This document shows positions 1 to 12,037 of a stretch of 64,000 nt of DNA, piece after piece; positions within the stretch are counted from its first letter, which is position 1, and each line of letters starts with the position of its first letter. A model generated the notes under the pieces. That model was given only the letters and a program-made list of their open reading frames with translations, was not told the origin of the DNA and searched no databases. The stretch covers positions 1 to 64,000 of the forward strand of contig WLRQ01000002.1 of NCBI GenBank assembly GCA_009697815.1, in the 5' to 3' direction. The translations under genes and the position numbers were made by a program. The DNA is from Actinomycetota bacterium (GTDB lineage: Bacteria > Actinomycetota > Actinomycetes > S36-B12 > CAIYMF01).

Positions 1-562
1 CGCCGATGACCGAGTAGATCCCCGTCATCGCCGTCAGCACCTGCCCGGCGGGGATCGACTCGGTGCCGCCGATCGCGTACTCGAGACTGAACGCGAGGGC
101 CGCGGCCGGCACCGACAGGAATGCCGCCACTACGGACGACACGATGATCGACATGCGGCCACGAGGAAGGGTCGACACCACAAGCGTGAACACCAACCAT
201 CCGACGAGCGTGGTCACCAGCGCCATGTTGGTGATGTTCAGGCCCAGCGCGGAGAGCCCGCCGTCGGCGAACACGAGGCCCTGGATCACGATCACCGTGG
301 TGACGGCCAGCAAACCGAGGTAGGGGCCAAGGAGCACCGCGGCAAGTGCCCCGCCGAGCAGATGACCGCTCGTACCAGCGGCTACCGGGAAGTTGATCAT
401 CTGGGCGGCGAAAATGAAGGCCGCCGCGAGCCCGGCGAGTGGCGCAGTGCGGTCGTCGGCACTGCGACGAGCACCGCGCACGCTCAGGGTGATCGCCGCA
501 ATCGCGACGACACCCCCAGCGATTGCCACCGGAGGGTTGAGGAAGCCATCAGGGATATGCAT
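1..562 (-). CDS. cbiM: CbiM-family cobalt/nickel ECF transporter subunit (C-terminus truncated by window start)
   Basis: Reverse translation from 562 begins MHIPDGFLNPPVAIAGG and contains INFPVAAGTSGHLLGG; very similar to the full-length CbiM at 33621-34313. Confidence 0.88.
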   Translation of the reverse strand, partial: MHIPDGFLNPPVAIAGGVVAIAAITLSVRGARRSADDRTAPLAGLAAAFIFAAQMINFPVAAGTSGHLLGGALAAVLLGPYLGLLAVTTVIVIQGLVFADGGLSALGLNITNMALVTTLVGWLVFTLVVSTLPRGRMSIIVSSVVAAFLSVPAAALAFSLEYAIGGTESIPAGQVLTAMTGIYSVIG

Positions 563-690
563 GTGATGACCTCCCCCTCGACGTCGGCGCTTCGCTCATT
601 CATACACCCGTCGATAGGTGCTGGCCAGATGTATGGAGGACCGAGCCCGACACGACCGGTGGGGATGAGGCAGCCCCGACGGCCCGGCCC

Positions 691-1803
691 TCACCCCCGG
701 TACACCTCGAGTTCGGTGGCCTTCGCCGAGAGCCACACCCGATCCCCACGGGCCAGGTGCAGTTCGGCAATCGCGCCCGAGGTCACATCGACCATCACTG
801 TCGGCGGGCCGACGACGGTGACACGCACGCGGTCGCCGATCACCTCGATCCCGTCGACGGTGCCCGTCCAGACGTTGCGCGCGCTGCCATCGGGGCGGTC
901 CGCGTGCAGCAGGATCGCGTTGGGCCGGATGGCGACGAGTACCCCTCCGAACACCGAACGATCCGCGACATGAAGCAGACCACCTCCATCGACCGTCACC
1001 TCACCGTCGATCGCATGACCACGAAGGAGGTTGAGGCCCAGGAGTCGTGCCACATAGTCGGTGGCGGGCCTTCGCGCGACCTCGAGTGCCTGGCCTTGTT
1101 GGGTGATCAGCCCGTCCTCGATCACGACGATGCGGTCCGCGAGTACGAGCGCATCGATGGCGTCGTGCGTGACCACGATGGTGGGTCCGGCGAAGTCGCG
1201 GAGATGGTCACGCAATTCACTGCGCACCTCGAGCCGGGTGCTCGCATCGAGAGCCGCCAGCGGCTCATCAAGCAGGAGTGCCATGGGATTACACGCGAGA
1301 GCTCTGGCCAGCGCGACTCGCTGCGCCTGTCCACCGGAGAGCTGCGACGGCTTGCGCTGAGCGAGATCCGCGAGGCCGAGCCTGTCGAGCCAGGGGTGGG
1401 CAACGAGGCGGGCCGCAGCCCGAGAAGACCCAGACGATCGTGGGCCGAACGCGACGTTGTCGAGAACACTCACGTGCTCGAAGAGGCGGTACTCCTGGAA
1501 CACGACACCGATTCCGCGACGGTTCACCGGCATCATGACGTCGGCCTCGGGATCATCAAGCACAGCGTCCCCGAGCATGATCCGGCCGTGTGTGAGGGGC
1601 ACCAGCCCACAGATCGCGCGCAGCAAGGTCGACTTGCCCGCCCCGTTCGGCCCCAGAACTCCCACGACCTCCCCGGGCTCGACATCGAGTGCGACGTCGA
1701 GGCTGAAGCCCTCGCGCTCGACACCAATGCGCCCGGAAAGCCCGAAGGTCTCCGCGGGGGCGCGCCCACCGGGGACGGACGGCACCGGCATCGCTCGCGT
1801 CAT
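691..1803 (-). CDS. modC: Molybdate ABC transporter ATP-binding protein with C-terminal TOBE-like region
   Basis: Walker A GPNGAGKST, signature LSGGQAQRVALARAL, Walker B LLLDEPLAALD; ATGA overlap with modB stop; adjacent to modB and modA. Confidence 0.92.
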   Translation of the reverse strand: MTRAMPVPSVPGGRAPAETFGLSGRIGVEREGFSLDVALDVEPGEVVGVLGPNGAGKSTLLRAICGLVPLTHGRIMLGDAVLDDPEADVMMPVNRRGIGVVFQEYRLFEHVSVLDNVAFGPRSSGSSRAAARLVAHPWLDRLGLADLAQRKPSQLSGGQAQRVALARALACNPMALLLDEPLAALDASTRLEVRSELRDHLRDFAGPTIVVTHDAIDALVLADRIVVIEDGLITQQGQALEVARRPATDYVARLLGLNLLRGHAIDGEVTVDGGGLLHVADRSVFGGVLVAIRPNAILLHADRPDGSARNVWTGTVDGIEVIGDRVRVTVVGPPTVMVDVTSGAIAELHLARGDRVWLSAKATELEVYRG

Positions 1804-2609
1804 GCCGACGCCCCCGTCCGCAGCCATCGATCACGCAACAGGACTAGCGCGCCCACCGACACCGCCAGCAGGATCAGGCTCAGCGCCACGGCCTCCGAGG
1901 GGTCACCCTCGAGCCCGACGTAGACCGCGAGCGGGAGGGTCTGGGTTACTCCGGGAAGATTGCCGGCGAAGGTGATCGTGGCGCCGAACTCCCCCAGGGC
2001 TCGCGCGAAAGTCAGCACTCCCCCGGCGACCAGTGCCGGGGCGAGCAACGGCAAAGTCACTCGCCGGAAGATCGTGAGTCGACCGGCCCCGAGAGTTGCA
2101 GCGGCTTCCTCGACCCTGGCGTCGAGCACCCGCAGTGCCCCCTCCACAGTGATGATCAAGAAGGGCATGGCCACGAACGCTTCGGCAACCACCACGCCCG
2201 GTGCCGTGAACGCGAGGGTGACTCCGCAGCAGGATTCGAAGTACTGGCCCACGATGCCCCGACGCCCGAATGCAAGGAGGAGCGCGATACCTCCGACCAC
2301 GGGAGGGAGTACGAGCGGCACCGTCACGAGTGCGCGCGCGAGACGCCGTCCAGGGAACTGCGCGCGCGCCAGCATCCACGCGAGCGGGACCCCGATCACG
2401 AACGCCACCATCGTTGCGGCAGTAGCAGTAACAAGCGAGAGCCGCAGCGCGTCAAGGCTCGTGCGCGAGGTGAGCACCGCTCCCAAGTTCGACCAGGGGG
2501 CACGAAACAGCAGGCCCACGATCGGCAGCCCGAGGAACAGCAGGGCGATCACCGCGGGGATCGCCACGATCCGCGGCGGTGAGGTGATCGGACGTCCGCG
2601 GCGACTCAT
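1800..2609 (-). CDS. modB: Molybdate ABC transporter permease
   Basis: Multi-TM permease with EAAATLGAGRLTIFRRVTLPLLAPALVAG loop; position between modA and modC. Confidence 0.9.
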   Translation of the reverse strand: MSRRGRPITSPPRIVAIPAVIALLFLGLPIVGLLFRAPWSNLGAVLTSRTSLDALRLSLVTATAATMVAFVIGVPLAWMLARAQFPGRRLARALVTVPLVLPPVVGGIALLLAFGRRGIVGQYFESCCGVTLAFTAPGVVVAEAFVAMPFLIITVEGALRVLDARVEEAAATLGAGRLTIFRRVTLPLLAPALVAGGVLTFARALGEFGATITFAGNLPGVTQTLPLAVYVGLEGDPSEAVALSLILLAVSVGALVLLRDRWLRTGASA

Positions 2610-3442
2610 GGGCTCAGGAACCCCGCGGCCCGCAGCACGTTCTGGCCCGCGTCGGAGAGCACATAGTCGACGAAGGCCTGTGCTGTGGAACCATTGGTGC
2701 TGTTGGTGATCGGGGCGATCGGGTAGGTCGTCGTCACGTTGTCCGCAGCCGGAATCTGTATCCCGATGACCGCGCCCTTCGCGGCCTTCACATCAGTGAC
2801 GTACACGATCCCCGCATCAACTTCGCCGAGTTGCACTTTGGTCAGCACGGCCTTGACGTCAAGCTCCTGCGTCACGGGCGTGACGCGTATCCGGTTCTGC
2901 GAGAAAAGCGTGAGAGCCGCTGCCCCGCAGGGCACATCCTGCTGGCAGATCGCAACCTTGATAGCGGCACCCGCGAGGTCGGCGAGCGAGGTGACAGATC
3001 TCGTCGGGTGAGCAGGCGTCGCGATTTCCATGCTGTTCGCCGCGAACGTGGATGCGGCCTTCACCTCACCATCAGCGATGACAGAGTCCATCGTCTTGGT
3101 GCTCGCCGCGGCGAAGACATCGACGGGGGCGCCTTGCGTGATCTGAGTTGCGAGCCCACTGCTGGGGCCGAAGTTGAAGATCACCTTCACACCGGGGTGT
3201 GCCGCCTCGAACTGCGCGCCGATCGTGGCGAAGGCGCCCTTGAGCGACGAGGCTGCAAAGACGGTGATCGAGCCAGCGATTGAACCCGCGGCAGGTTGCA
3301 CAGAGTGAGCAGCGCACCCGCCCAGCAGGAGCGGGGCGAGGACGATCCCCAGGGCACTCCTCGCGAGACGGCTGTGAGGCCGACGGGCTACGCCCCTGGA
3401 CGGTCGCCAACCGAACAGGTGGAAAGACGCCGACGAATTCAC
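2606..3442 (-). CDS. modA: Molybdate ABC transporter substrate-binding lipoprotein
   Basis: Lipobox-like LLGGCAAHS, ITVFAASSLKGAFATIG and GAPVDVFAAAS ModA motifs. Confidence 0.9.
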   Translation of the reverse strand: MNSSASFHLFGWRPSRGVARRPHSRLARSALGIVLAPLLLGGCAAHSVQPAAGSIAGSITVFAASSLKGAFATIGAQFEAAHPGVKVIFNFGPSSGLATQITQGAPVDVFAAASTKTMDSVIADGEVKAASTFAANSMEIATPAHPTRSVTSLADLAGAAIKVAICQQDVPCGAAALTLFSQNRIRVTPVTQELDVKAVLTKVQLGEVDAGIVYVTDVKAAKGAVIGIQIPAADNVTTTYPIAPITNSTNGSTAQAFVDYVLSDAGQNVLRAAGFLSP

Positions 3443-3846
3443 CGGCGCTCCGGAATCTCGACACCCACGTTCGTCGACTTCACCGTGGCCACGGCAAGCA
3501 CCCCAGGCTCGAGGCCGAGTTCGTCGGCCGCCTCGCGGCTCATGAGCGAGACGATCCGGTGGGGCCCGACCTGGATTTCGACTTGGGCCATCACGGTGTC
3601 TCGCACCACGCGCGTGACGATGCCCGCGAGCCGATTGCGCGCTGAGGCGCTGACCACCGGGCTCTCGAGTGCGGGCTCATCGGCGGCCCGAGCGACCATG
3701 AACCTGGCCAGCTCAGCACCCTCGATGACGGCGCGCCCTGAGTTGTCGGTGGTGGCCGTGAGTCGGCCAGCGTCGGCCCAACGCCGCACTGAGTCATCAC
3801 TGACCTGCAGCAATGCTGCCGCCTCACTGATCCGCAACTGCGTCAT
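3439..3846 (-). CDS. HTH + TOBE (molybdopterin/molybdate-binding) regulator, MopI/ModE-like
   Basis: N-terminal MerR/excisionase-like HTH (LRISEAAALLQVSDDSVRRWADAGRL) followed by Mop/TOBE-like domain; overlaps modA start. Confidence 0.8.
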   Translation of the reverse strand: MTQLRISEAAALLQVSDDSVRRWADAGRLTATTDNSGRAVIEGAELARFMVARAADEPALESPVVSASARNRLAGIVTRVVRDTVMAQVEIQVGPHRIVSLMSREAADELGLEPGVLAVATVKSTNVGVEIPERR

Positions 3847-3909
3847 ATAGGGGAGACTAGACCGCACCTGCGCCTAAAGAAAGCTGAGTGTTCCAGATCT
3901 GCGCCAAGG

Positions 3910-4446
3910 TCAAGGAGCAACGTCCAGATCCAGCCCCGAGGCCACATCCCCCACCTCCACGAGCGCCACCTCGTGGTCGGCGAGGTAGGCCCTCGCACCT
4001 CGATCACCCTCGGCGGAGACGGACACCCCCACCCAGTGCCCGCGGCCGATCAGCACCGGATGGCCACGATCACCGTCGTAGCAGGCGGCCGCAAGATCGG
4101 CTCCCGAGGTCATGAGCCGCGTGACCGCCTCGGCCGTAAGTCCGGGCAGATCAACGAGACTGACCACGACCCGTTCGATGTCAGAGATCTCGTCGAGATG
4201 GGCGAGCCCCACCCGGAGGGAGGAGCCCATCCCCGCCGACCACCCGGCATTGACGACGACGTCGGCCCCCGGGACCTCGCCGAGCCAGGCACCGAGCACC
4301 ACCACCACGGGGTCGCAGCCCGCCTCTGCGAGCACCCGTACCGCGCGATCGACGAGGCGCTCGCCCTCGATCACGAACGGAGCCTTCGGGCCGCCGAACC
4401 GACGACCCTCGCCTGCGGCAAGCACCAAGCCCGCCGTGCGTGTCAC
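3910..4446 (-). CDS. MocA/MobA-like nucleotidyltransferase (likely molybdopterin cytidylyltransferase)
   Basis: N-terminal GLVLAAGEGRRFGGPKA NTP-transferase motif; between XdhC and mod genes in a CO dehydrogenase island. Confidence 0.82.
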   Translation of the reverse strand: MTRTAGLVLAAGEGRRFGGPKAPFVIEGERLVDRAVRVLAEAGCDPVVVVLGAWLGEVPGADVVVNAGWSAGMGSSLRVGLAHLDEISDIERVVVSLVDLPGLTAEAVTRLMTSGADLAAACYDGDRGHPVLIGRGHWVGVSVSAEGDRGARAYLADHEVALVEVGDVASGLDLDVAP

Positions 4447-5549
4447 CTCGGAGCGCCCGCGTGGATCGGGCCGCTCGAGGCCGTGAGCGACTGGCCCGAC
4501 CCACCCCAGCGAGCCTGCACGATCTCGGCCGCGATCGAGATCGCAGTCTCCTCGGGCGTGCGCGCCCCGAGGTCTAGGCCGATCGGCGAGTGGATACGCG
4601 CGATCTCGACGTCGGTCAGACCAGCCTCGCGCAACCGGACCACGCGGTCGTCGTGGGTACGCCGCGACCCCATCGCGCCGATGTAGGCAGCGGGGGTGCG
4701 CACCGCGGCAACCAGCGCAGGGACGTCGAATTTCGGGTCATGAGTCAGCACGCAGATCACCGTGCGTTGATCGACGGGCTGCGAGGCCAGCCAACGATGT
4801 GGCCAGTCGACGACGATCTCGTCGGCATCGGGGAATCGCTTGCGGGTGGCGAAGATCTCGCGCGCATCGACAATCGTCACGTGGAAGCCCAGGAGCTTCC
4901 CCGCCCGACACAGCGAAGCCGAGAAGTCGATGGCCCCGAAGACGTACATCCGCGGTGCCGGGGAGAACGACACCACGAAGATCTCGAGATCATTGCCCAG
5001 CCGCTCACCCTCCGGGCCGTAGTGCAGGAAGCCCGTGGTTCCCGACTCGAGCAACCCGCGCACATCGGCGCCGACCGTGTCGTCGAGGCGCTCGGTGCCA
5101 AGTCCGCCCTCGATCCCGTCGGCCCTGACGACGAGGTGGCGTCCGACATGGTGAGGGCCTCGCACGATAGTTGCGACGGCCACAGGGATCTCGGCCGCGA
5201 CACTCGCCGCGATTCCCGGCAGCTCGGGCCAGGTCAGCGCGGACACTTTCTCAATGAAGATCTCGAGGATGCCGCCACAGGTGAGCCCCACCGCGAACGC
5301 ATCGTCGTCGCTGACGCCGTAGGTCTGGTACTGGGAATCACCGGACTCCAGCACCTCGGTGCCGACCCCATACAGCGCACCTTCGACACAGCCGCCGCTG
5401 ACCGACCCGACGGCCTCGCCCGCCTCGGTGACGAGCATCGAGGCACCAGCGGGGCGCGGCGCAGATCGCCACGTCCGCACGACGGTTGCCATGGCAACAG
5501 ACTCACCGCGCTCGAAGGCGGCCATCAACGAGGGAAGGACCTCACGCAC
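4443..5549 (-). CDS. XdhC/CoxI family protein
   Basis: SVSGGCVEGALY, YIGAMGSRRTHDDRVVRLREAGL and RIHSPIGLDLGARTPEETAISIAAEI motifs. Confidence 0.92.
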   Translation of the reverse strand: MREVLPSLMAAFERGESVAMATVVRTWRSAPRPAGASMLVTEAGEAVGSVSGGCVEGALYGVGTEVLESGDSQYQTYGVSDDDAFAVGLTCGGILEIFIEKVSALTWPELPGIAASVAAEIPVAVATIVRGPHHVGRHLVVRADGIEGGLGTERLDDTVGADVRGLLESGTTGFLHYGPEGERLGNDLEIFVVSFSPAPRMYVFGAIDFSASLCRAGKLLGFHVTIVDAREIFATRKRFPDADEIVVDWPHRWLASQPVDQRTVICVLTHDPKFDVPALVAAVRTPAAYIGAMGSRRTHDDRVVRLREAGLTDVEIARIHSPIGLDLGARTPEETAISIAAEIVQARWGGSGQSLTASSGPIHAGAPR

Positions 5550-5635
5550 CTGACGACTCCTCGCAGCAGTGGGCCGACGGAAGGATATTGCTCCGTCACT
5601 GGGCGATCGCGCGCCCGAGCACCAATAATGGCGCC

Positions 5636-6058
5636 ATGAGCAAGGTCCGGCGCGCAGATGTGATCGAGAGCCCCATTTCGGTGCGCGACGTCGAGGGGCT
5701 GGTGTCCGATGCCTCCGCGGGTGCCGTCGTCACTTTCTCCGGCGATGTCCGCGACCACGACCACGGGCGCCACGTCATGCGCCTTGAGTACGAAGGACAT
5801 CCCAGCGCCGCCGAGGTACTCGCGGAGGTGGCCGCCGAGGTGGCGTCGCGACACGACATCATCGCCATCGCCGTCATGCATCGCGTCGGACCACTGGCCA
5901 TTGGTGAGTCGGCACTGGTGGCCGCGGTCAGCTCGGCCCACCGGGCCGAGGCTTTCGCGGCGTGCGCCGATCTCATCGACACCACCAAGAACCGGCTTCC
6001 GGTCTGGAAGCACCAGATCTTCGCCGACGGCACCGATGAGTGGGTGAACTGCGCATGA
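5636..6058 (+). CDS. moaE: Molybdopterin synthase catalytic subunit MoaE
   Basis: GAVVTFSGDVRDHDHGR...LEYEGHPSAAEVL...HRVGPLAIGESALVAAVSSAHRAEAF...KNRLPVWKHQIFADG. Confidence 0.94.
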   Translation: MSKVRRADVIESPISVRDVEGLVSDASAGAVVTFSGDVRDHDHGRHVMRLEYEGHPSAAEVLAEVAAEVASRHDIIAIAVMHRVGPLAIGESALVAAVSSAHRAEAFAACADLIDTTKNRLPVWKHQIFADGTDEWVNCA

Positions 6059-7056
6059 GCGAGCTAGTCGACACCTTCGGCAGGGCACATCACGATCTGA
6101 GGGTCTCCCTCACCGACCGTTGCTCCCTGCGATGTACCTATTGCATGCCCGCGGACTTCGCCGACTGGATCCCCGGGCCCGAATTGCTCACGACCGACGA
6201 GCTCATGCTCGTTCTCGAGGTCGCCACCGGCCTGGGTATCGACGGGGTGCGCCTCACCGGCGGCGAGCCGCTGCTGCGTCCCGACATCGTCGAGATCGTC
6301 CGCATGATCAACGACCTACCGTCGCCGCCAAAGATCAGCGTCACCACGAACGCTCTCAAACTGGCCCAACTCGCGGGCCCACTGCGCGATGCGGGCCTGG
6401 AGCGGGTCAACGTCAGTCTCGACACCCTCGACCGCGACCGGTTCAAGGCCATGACCTTCCGCGACCGGTTCAATGACGTCCTCGCGGGCATCGCGGCCGC
6501 ACAGGCCGCTGGCCTTGCACCCGTGAAGGTCAACAGTGTGCTGATGCGCGGGGTCAACGACGACGAGGCTCCCGCGCTCCTCCAACGAGCACTCGATCAG
6601 GGCTGGCGCCTCCGGTTCATCGAGCAGATGCCACTGGACGCGGGTGGCCAGTGGCTCCGCTCGACGATGGTGTCGGCGGACGAGATCTTCGAGCAACTGT
6701 CCGCCCTCTACACCCTCACGCCGGTGCCCTCCCGCGGCTCGGCCCCTGCCGAGGAGTTCTACGTCGACGGCGGACCGGCCACCGTCGGGATCATCGCGAG
6801 TGTGACTCGGCCGTTCTGTGCCGCGTGCGACCGGTTGCGCCTCACCGCAGACGGCCAACTGCGCAACTGCCTGTTCGCCCGCGACGAACTCGACCTGCGC
6901 ATCGCGCTGCGCGATGAGTCCCTCTCGCCCGACCAGGTGCGGGCTGAGGTTGAGCGCCGACTGCGTCTCGTCGTCAAGGACAAACTCCCGGGGCACGGGA
7001 TCAACGATCTGAACTTCATCGCGCCCACCCGGCCGATGTCGGCCATCGGGGGCTGA
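6055..7056 (+). CDS. moaA: GTP 3',8-cyclase MoaA (radical SAM)
   Basis: CX3CX2C motif CSLRCTYCMP, RLTGGEPLLR, second Cys cluster FCAACDRLRLTADGQLRNCLF. Confidence 0.96.
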   Translation: MSELVDTFGRAHHDLRVSLTDRCSLRCTYCMPADFADWIPGPELLTTDELMLVLEVATGLGIDGVRLTGGEPLLRPDIVEIVRMINDLPSPPKISVTTNALKLAQLAGPLRDAGLERVNVSLDTLDRDRFKAMTFRDRFNDVLAGIAAAQAAGLAPVKVNSVLMRGVNDDEAPALLQRALDQGWRLRFIEQMPLDAGGQWLRSTMVSADEIFEQLSALYTLTPVPSRGSAPAEEFYVDGGPATVGIIASVTRPFCAACDRLRLTADGQLRNCLFARDELDLRIALRDESLSPDQVRAEVERRLRLVVKDKLPGHGINDLNFIAPTRPMSAIGG

Positions 7057-7092
7057 GCTCGCTGGTCTCGCCGGTCTCGCTGATCTCGCCGG

Positions 7093-7350
7093 TCAGCCTC
7101 CGGCGAAGGGGGGCAGGACATCGAGCCGTGAGCCCGCGGCGATCTGGGCGCCGAGATTGCTCGGCCGCGCGGCGACACCGTCCTGGAGATAGGAGCAACG
7201 CGGCAGCACCTGGGCCAGACCAGGGGCCATCACCACAAGTTGCTCGATCACCTCGCCCAAGGTGCCGGGCGATGCCCGAAGCAGGCTCGAGCCGGCCGCT
7301 ACACGGGCAGCCGCGAACAGGTGGACCTCGACGTCGGGGGTTCCAGGCAC
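7093..7350 (-). CDS. moaD: MoaD/ThiS family molybdopterin synthase sulfur carrier
   Basis: Small ubiquitin-like protein ending LPPFAGG, beside moaA/moaE. Confidence 0.82.
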   Translation of the reverse strand: MPGTPDVEVHLFAAARVAAGSSLLRASPGTLGEVIEQLVVMAPGLAQVLPRCSYLQDGVAARPSNLGAQIAAGSRLDVLPPFAGG

Positions 7351-7560
7351 GCCCCCAGCCTAGGACCGGGATGGGGTCGTGGGGCGATCGCACAGATATC
7401 GGCGCATATGTGCCCTGAATCATGAACCTGGGGTTTCGCTGAGCATCTGATCTCAGGGGTAGCGGTACTGGGTAGACAGGTCTAGCGTTCCGCACGTGGA
7501 CTTAGCGCCTCGCGCGATGTCCGACGGATCACCTGTCGCATACCGGATATCGGAGTCCTC

Positions 7561-8202
7561 ATGGAACTGCTGAACACCTTCACCATCCCGTCCGACATCG
7601 CGACGGCATGGGCCACCCTTCAGGACGTCGAGAGCATCGCCCCCTGCGTGCCCGGCGCCACCCTGGAATCAAGTGACGGCGAGAACTTCACCGGCAGCGT
7701 CAAGGTCAAACTCGGACCCGTGAGCATGGTCTACGGCGGCCAGGCCCGGTTCGTCAGTCGCGACGAGGCCACGCACACCGCGGTGATCGAGGGTTCGGGC
7801 AAAGAGACCCGAGGCACCGGCACAGCGAAGGGCCTCGTCACCGCAGTGCTGGTCGAGGAGGCGCCCGATCGCACGCGCGTCGACATCGTCAGCGAACTCC
7901 AGATCACGGGCAAGGCCGCGCAGTTCGGCAAGGGTGTCATGCAGGAAGTCGCCGGTCGGATCATCGACCAGTTCGCGGGCAACCTCGCGGCCACCATGAC
8001 CGCATCCTCGGTCGCAGCGGCCGCGTCCTCGGCAAGCGGGGAGTCCGGGGTTCCGGCAGCCGCTCCCGCACCCCTTCCCAAGGTCGCCGACAGCATCGAC
8101 CTCCTCGGTACCGCCGGGGCACCCGTGCTCAAGCGACTCGTGCCCGCAGTCGTCGTGATCGTCGTCGTCGTCGCCCTGATCATCTGGGCGGTCAAGCGCT
8201 AG
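7561..8202 (+). CDS. coxG: CoxG-like SRPBCC protein with C-terminal TM anchor
   Basis: FTIPSDIATAWATLQDVESIAPCVPGATLE, typical CoxG; C-terminal hydrophobic VPAVVVIVVVVALIIWAVKR; immediately upstream of coxMSL. Confidence 0.88.
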   Translation: MELLNTFTIPSDIATAWATLQDVESIAPCVPGATLESSDGENFTGSVKVKLGPVSMVYGGQARFVSRDEATHTAVIEGSGKETRGTGTAKGLVTAVLVEEAPDRTRVDIVSELQITGKAAQFGKGVMQEVAGRIIDQFAGNLAATMTASSVAAAASSASGESGVPAAAPAPLPKVADSIDLLGTAGAPVLKRLVPAVVVIVVVVALIIWAVKR

Positions 8203-8291
8203 TTCCGAACCACGCAGGTACCGCACTCGCACGGCACTCGCACCGCATCTACTCCCCCAGGTTCCATCGGCATCTCACGAGAGGTGAGGGA

Positions 8292-9161
8292 ATGCAAACC
8301 CCAGCACCCTTTGACTACGCGAAGGCCACCTCGGTCGCTGACGCGCTCGCGTTGCTCGACAAGCATGGAGAAGAAGCACGTGTCATTGCCGGCGGGCACA
8401 GCCTGCTGCCGATGATGAAGCTGCGCCTCGCACGTCCCGATGCCCTCATCGATCTCAACGACATCGCTGAGCTCCGGGGAATCCGCATCGAGGGCAACGA
8501 GATCGTCGTGGGCGCAATGGTGCGCCACGCCGAGATCCTGTCGTCGGCGATCCTGGCCGAGCACTACCCGATCTTCCGCGAGGCCGAGCACATGATCGCC
8601 GACCCGATCGTGCGCAACCGCGGCACCGTCGGCGGCTCGATGTGCCAGGCAGACCCTGCCGCAGACCTCTCGGCGGTGGGTTCGGCACTCAAGGGAACTG
8701 CCGTCATCCAGGGGGCAGCGGGCACCCGCACGGTCGCACTGCGCGACTTCCATGAGGGCCCGTACGAGACGAAGGTGCAGGCCGGCGAGATCCTCACGCA
8801 GGTCCGCTACCCGATCCGTCCCGGCGCGGGCAGCGCGTACGAGAAGGTCGAGCGCCGCGCTGGCGACTGGGCCGTGGCCTCGTCCGGAGTCTTCGTCGTC
8901 GTCAGTGGCGGCGTCGTCACCGACTGCGGTATCGGACTCACCGCCGTCGGAGCCGATCACTACTGCGCCCCCGCCGCCGAGGAGTTCCTCATCGGCAAGG
9001 CGCCGACCGAGGAGAACCTGGCGGCCGCAGCCAAGATCGCGGGCGACTCGTGCAACCCCGTCGCCGACCAGCGCGGCCCGGCCGACTACAAGGCACACCT
9101 CGCCTACGAACTCACCTTGCGTGCGCTCCGCCGCGCCGCCCGATCCAGCCAGGGAGCCTGA
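8292..9161 (+). CDS. coxM: Carbon monoxide dehydrogenase medium (FAD-binding) subunit
   Basis: VIAGGHSLLPMMKLRLARP and GTVGGSMCQADPAADL FAD-binding motifs. Confidence 0.93.
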   Translation: MQTPAPFDYAKATSVADALALLDKHGEEARVIAGGHSLLPMMKLRLARPDALIDLNDIAELRGIRIEGNEIVVGAMVRHAEILSSAILAEHYPIFREAEHMIADPIVRNRGTVGGSMCQADPAADLSAVGSALKGTAVIQGAAGTRTVALRDFHEGPYETKVQAGEILTQVRYPIRPGAGSAYEKVERRAGDWAVASSGVFVVVSGGVVTDCGIGLTAVGADHYCAPAAEEFLIGKAPTEENLAAAAKIAGDSCNPVADQRGPADYKAHLAYELTLRALRRAARSSQGA

Positions 9162-9163
9162 TC

Positions 9164-9639
9164 ATGCAGGTGACGATCACCGTGAACGGTGTCGAGCACT
9201 CGCGCGACATCGAGCCACGCATGTTGCTCGTGCACTTCATCCGCGACGAACTCCTCCTTCGAGGAACCCACTGGGGCTGCGACACCTCCAACTGCGGGGC
9301 GTGCACCCTCTGGGTCGACAACGAGCCGGTCAAGAGCTGCACGATGCTGGCGGTCATGGCCGACGGCAAGGCGATTCGCACCGTCGAGGGCCTCGCCAAT
9401 GGCGCGGAACTCGACCCCATCCAGAAGGGCTTCATGGAGTGCCACGGCCTCCAGTGCGGCTTCTGCACCCCCGGGATGATGATGACCTGCCGAGCCCTGC
9501 TCGATGGGAACCCGCACCCCACCGAGGCCGAGATCCGCGAAGGGATCTCCGGAAACATCTGCCGGTGCACCGGCTACAAGAACATCGTCGCAGCAGTCCA
9601 GTGGGCCGCTGAGAACCCCGCCACGAGTGAGGTGACCGC

Positions 9640-9643
<4 letters not shown>
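9164..9643 (+). CDS. coxS: Carbon monoxide dehydrogenase small (2x[2Fe-2S]) subunit
   Basis: CDTSNCGACTLWVDNEPVKSC and CGFCTPGMMM...CRCTGYKNIV clusters. Confidence 0.95.
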
Positions 9644-12033
<2,390 letters not shown>

Positions 12034-12037
12034 CCAG

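Noticed and set aside
757-1923. 388-aa plus-strand ORF opposite modC/modB
   Set aside because: Antisense shadow of a clear ABC ATPase.
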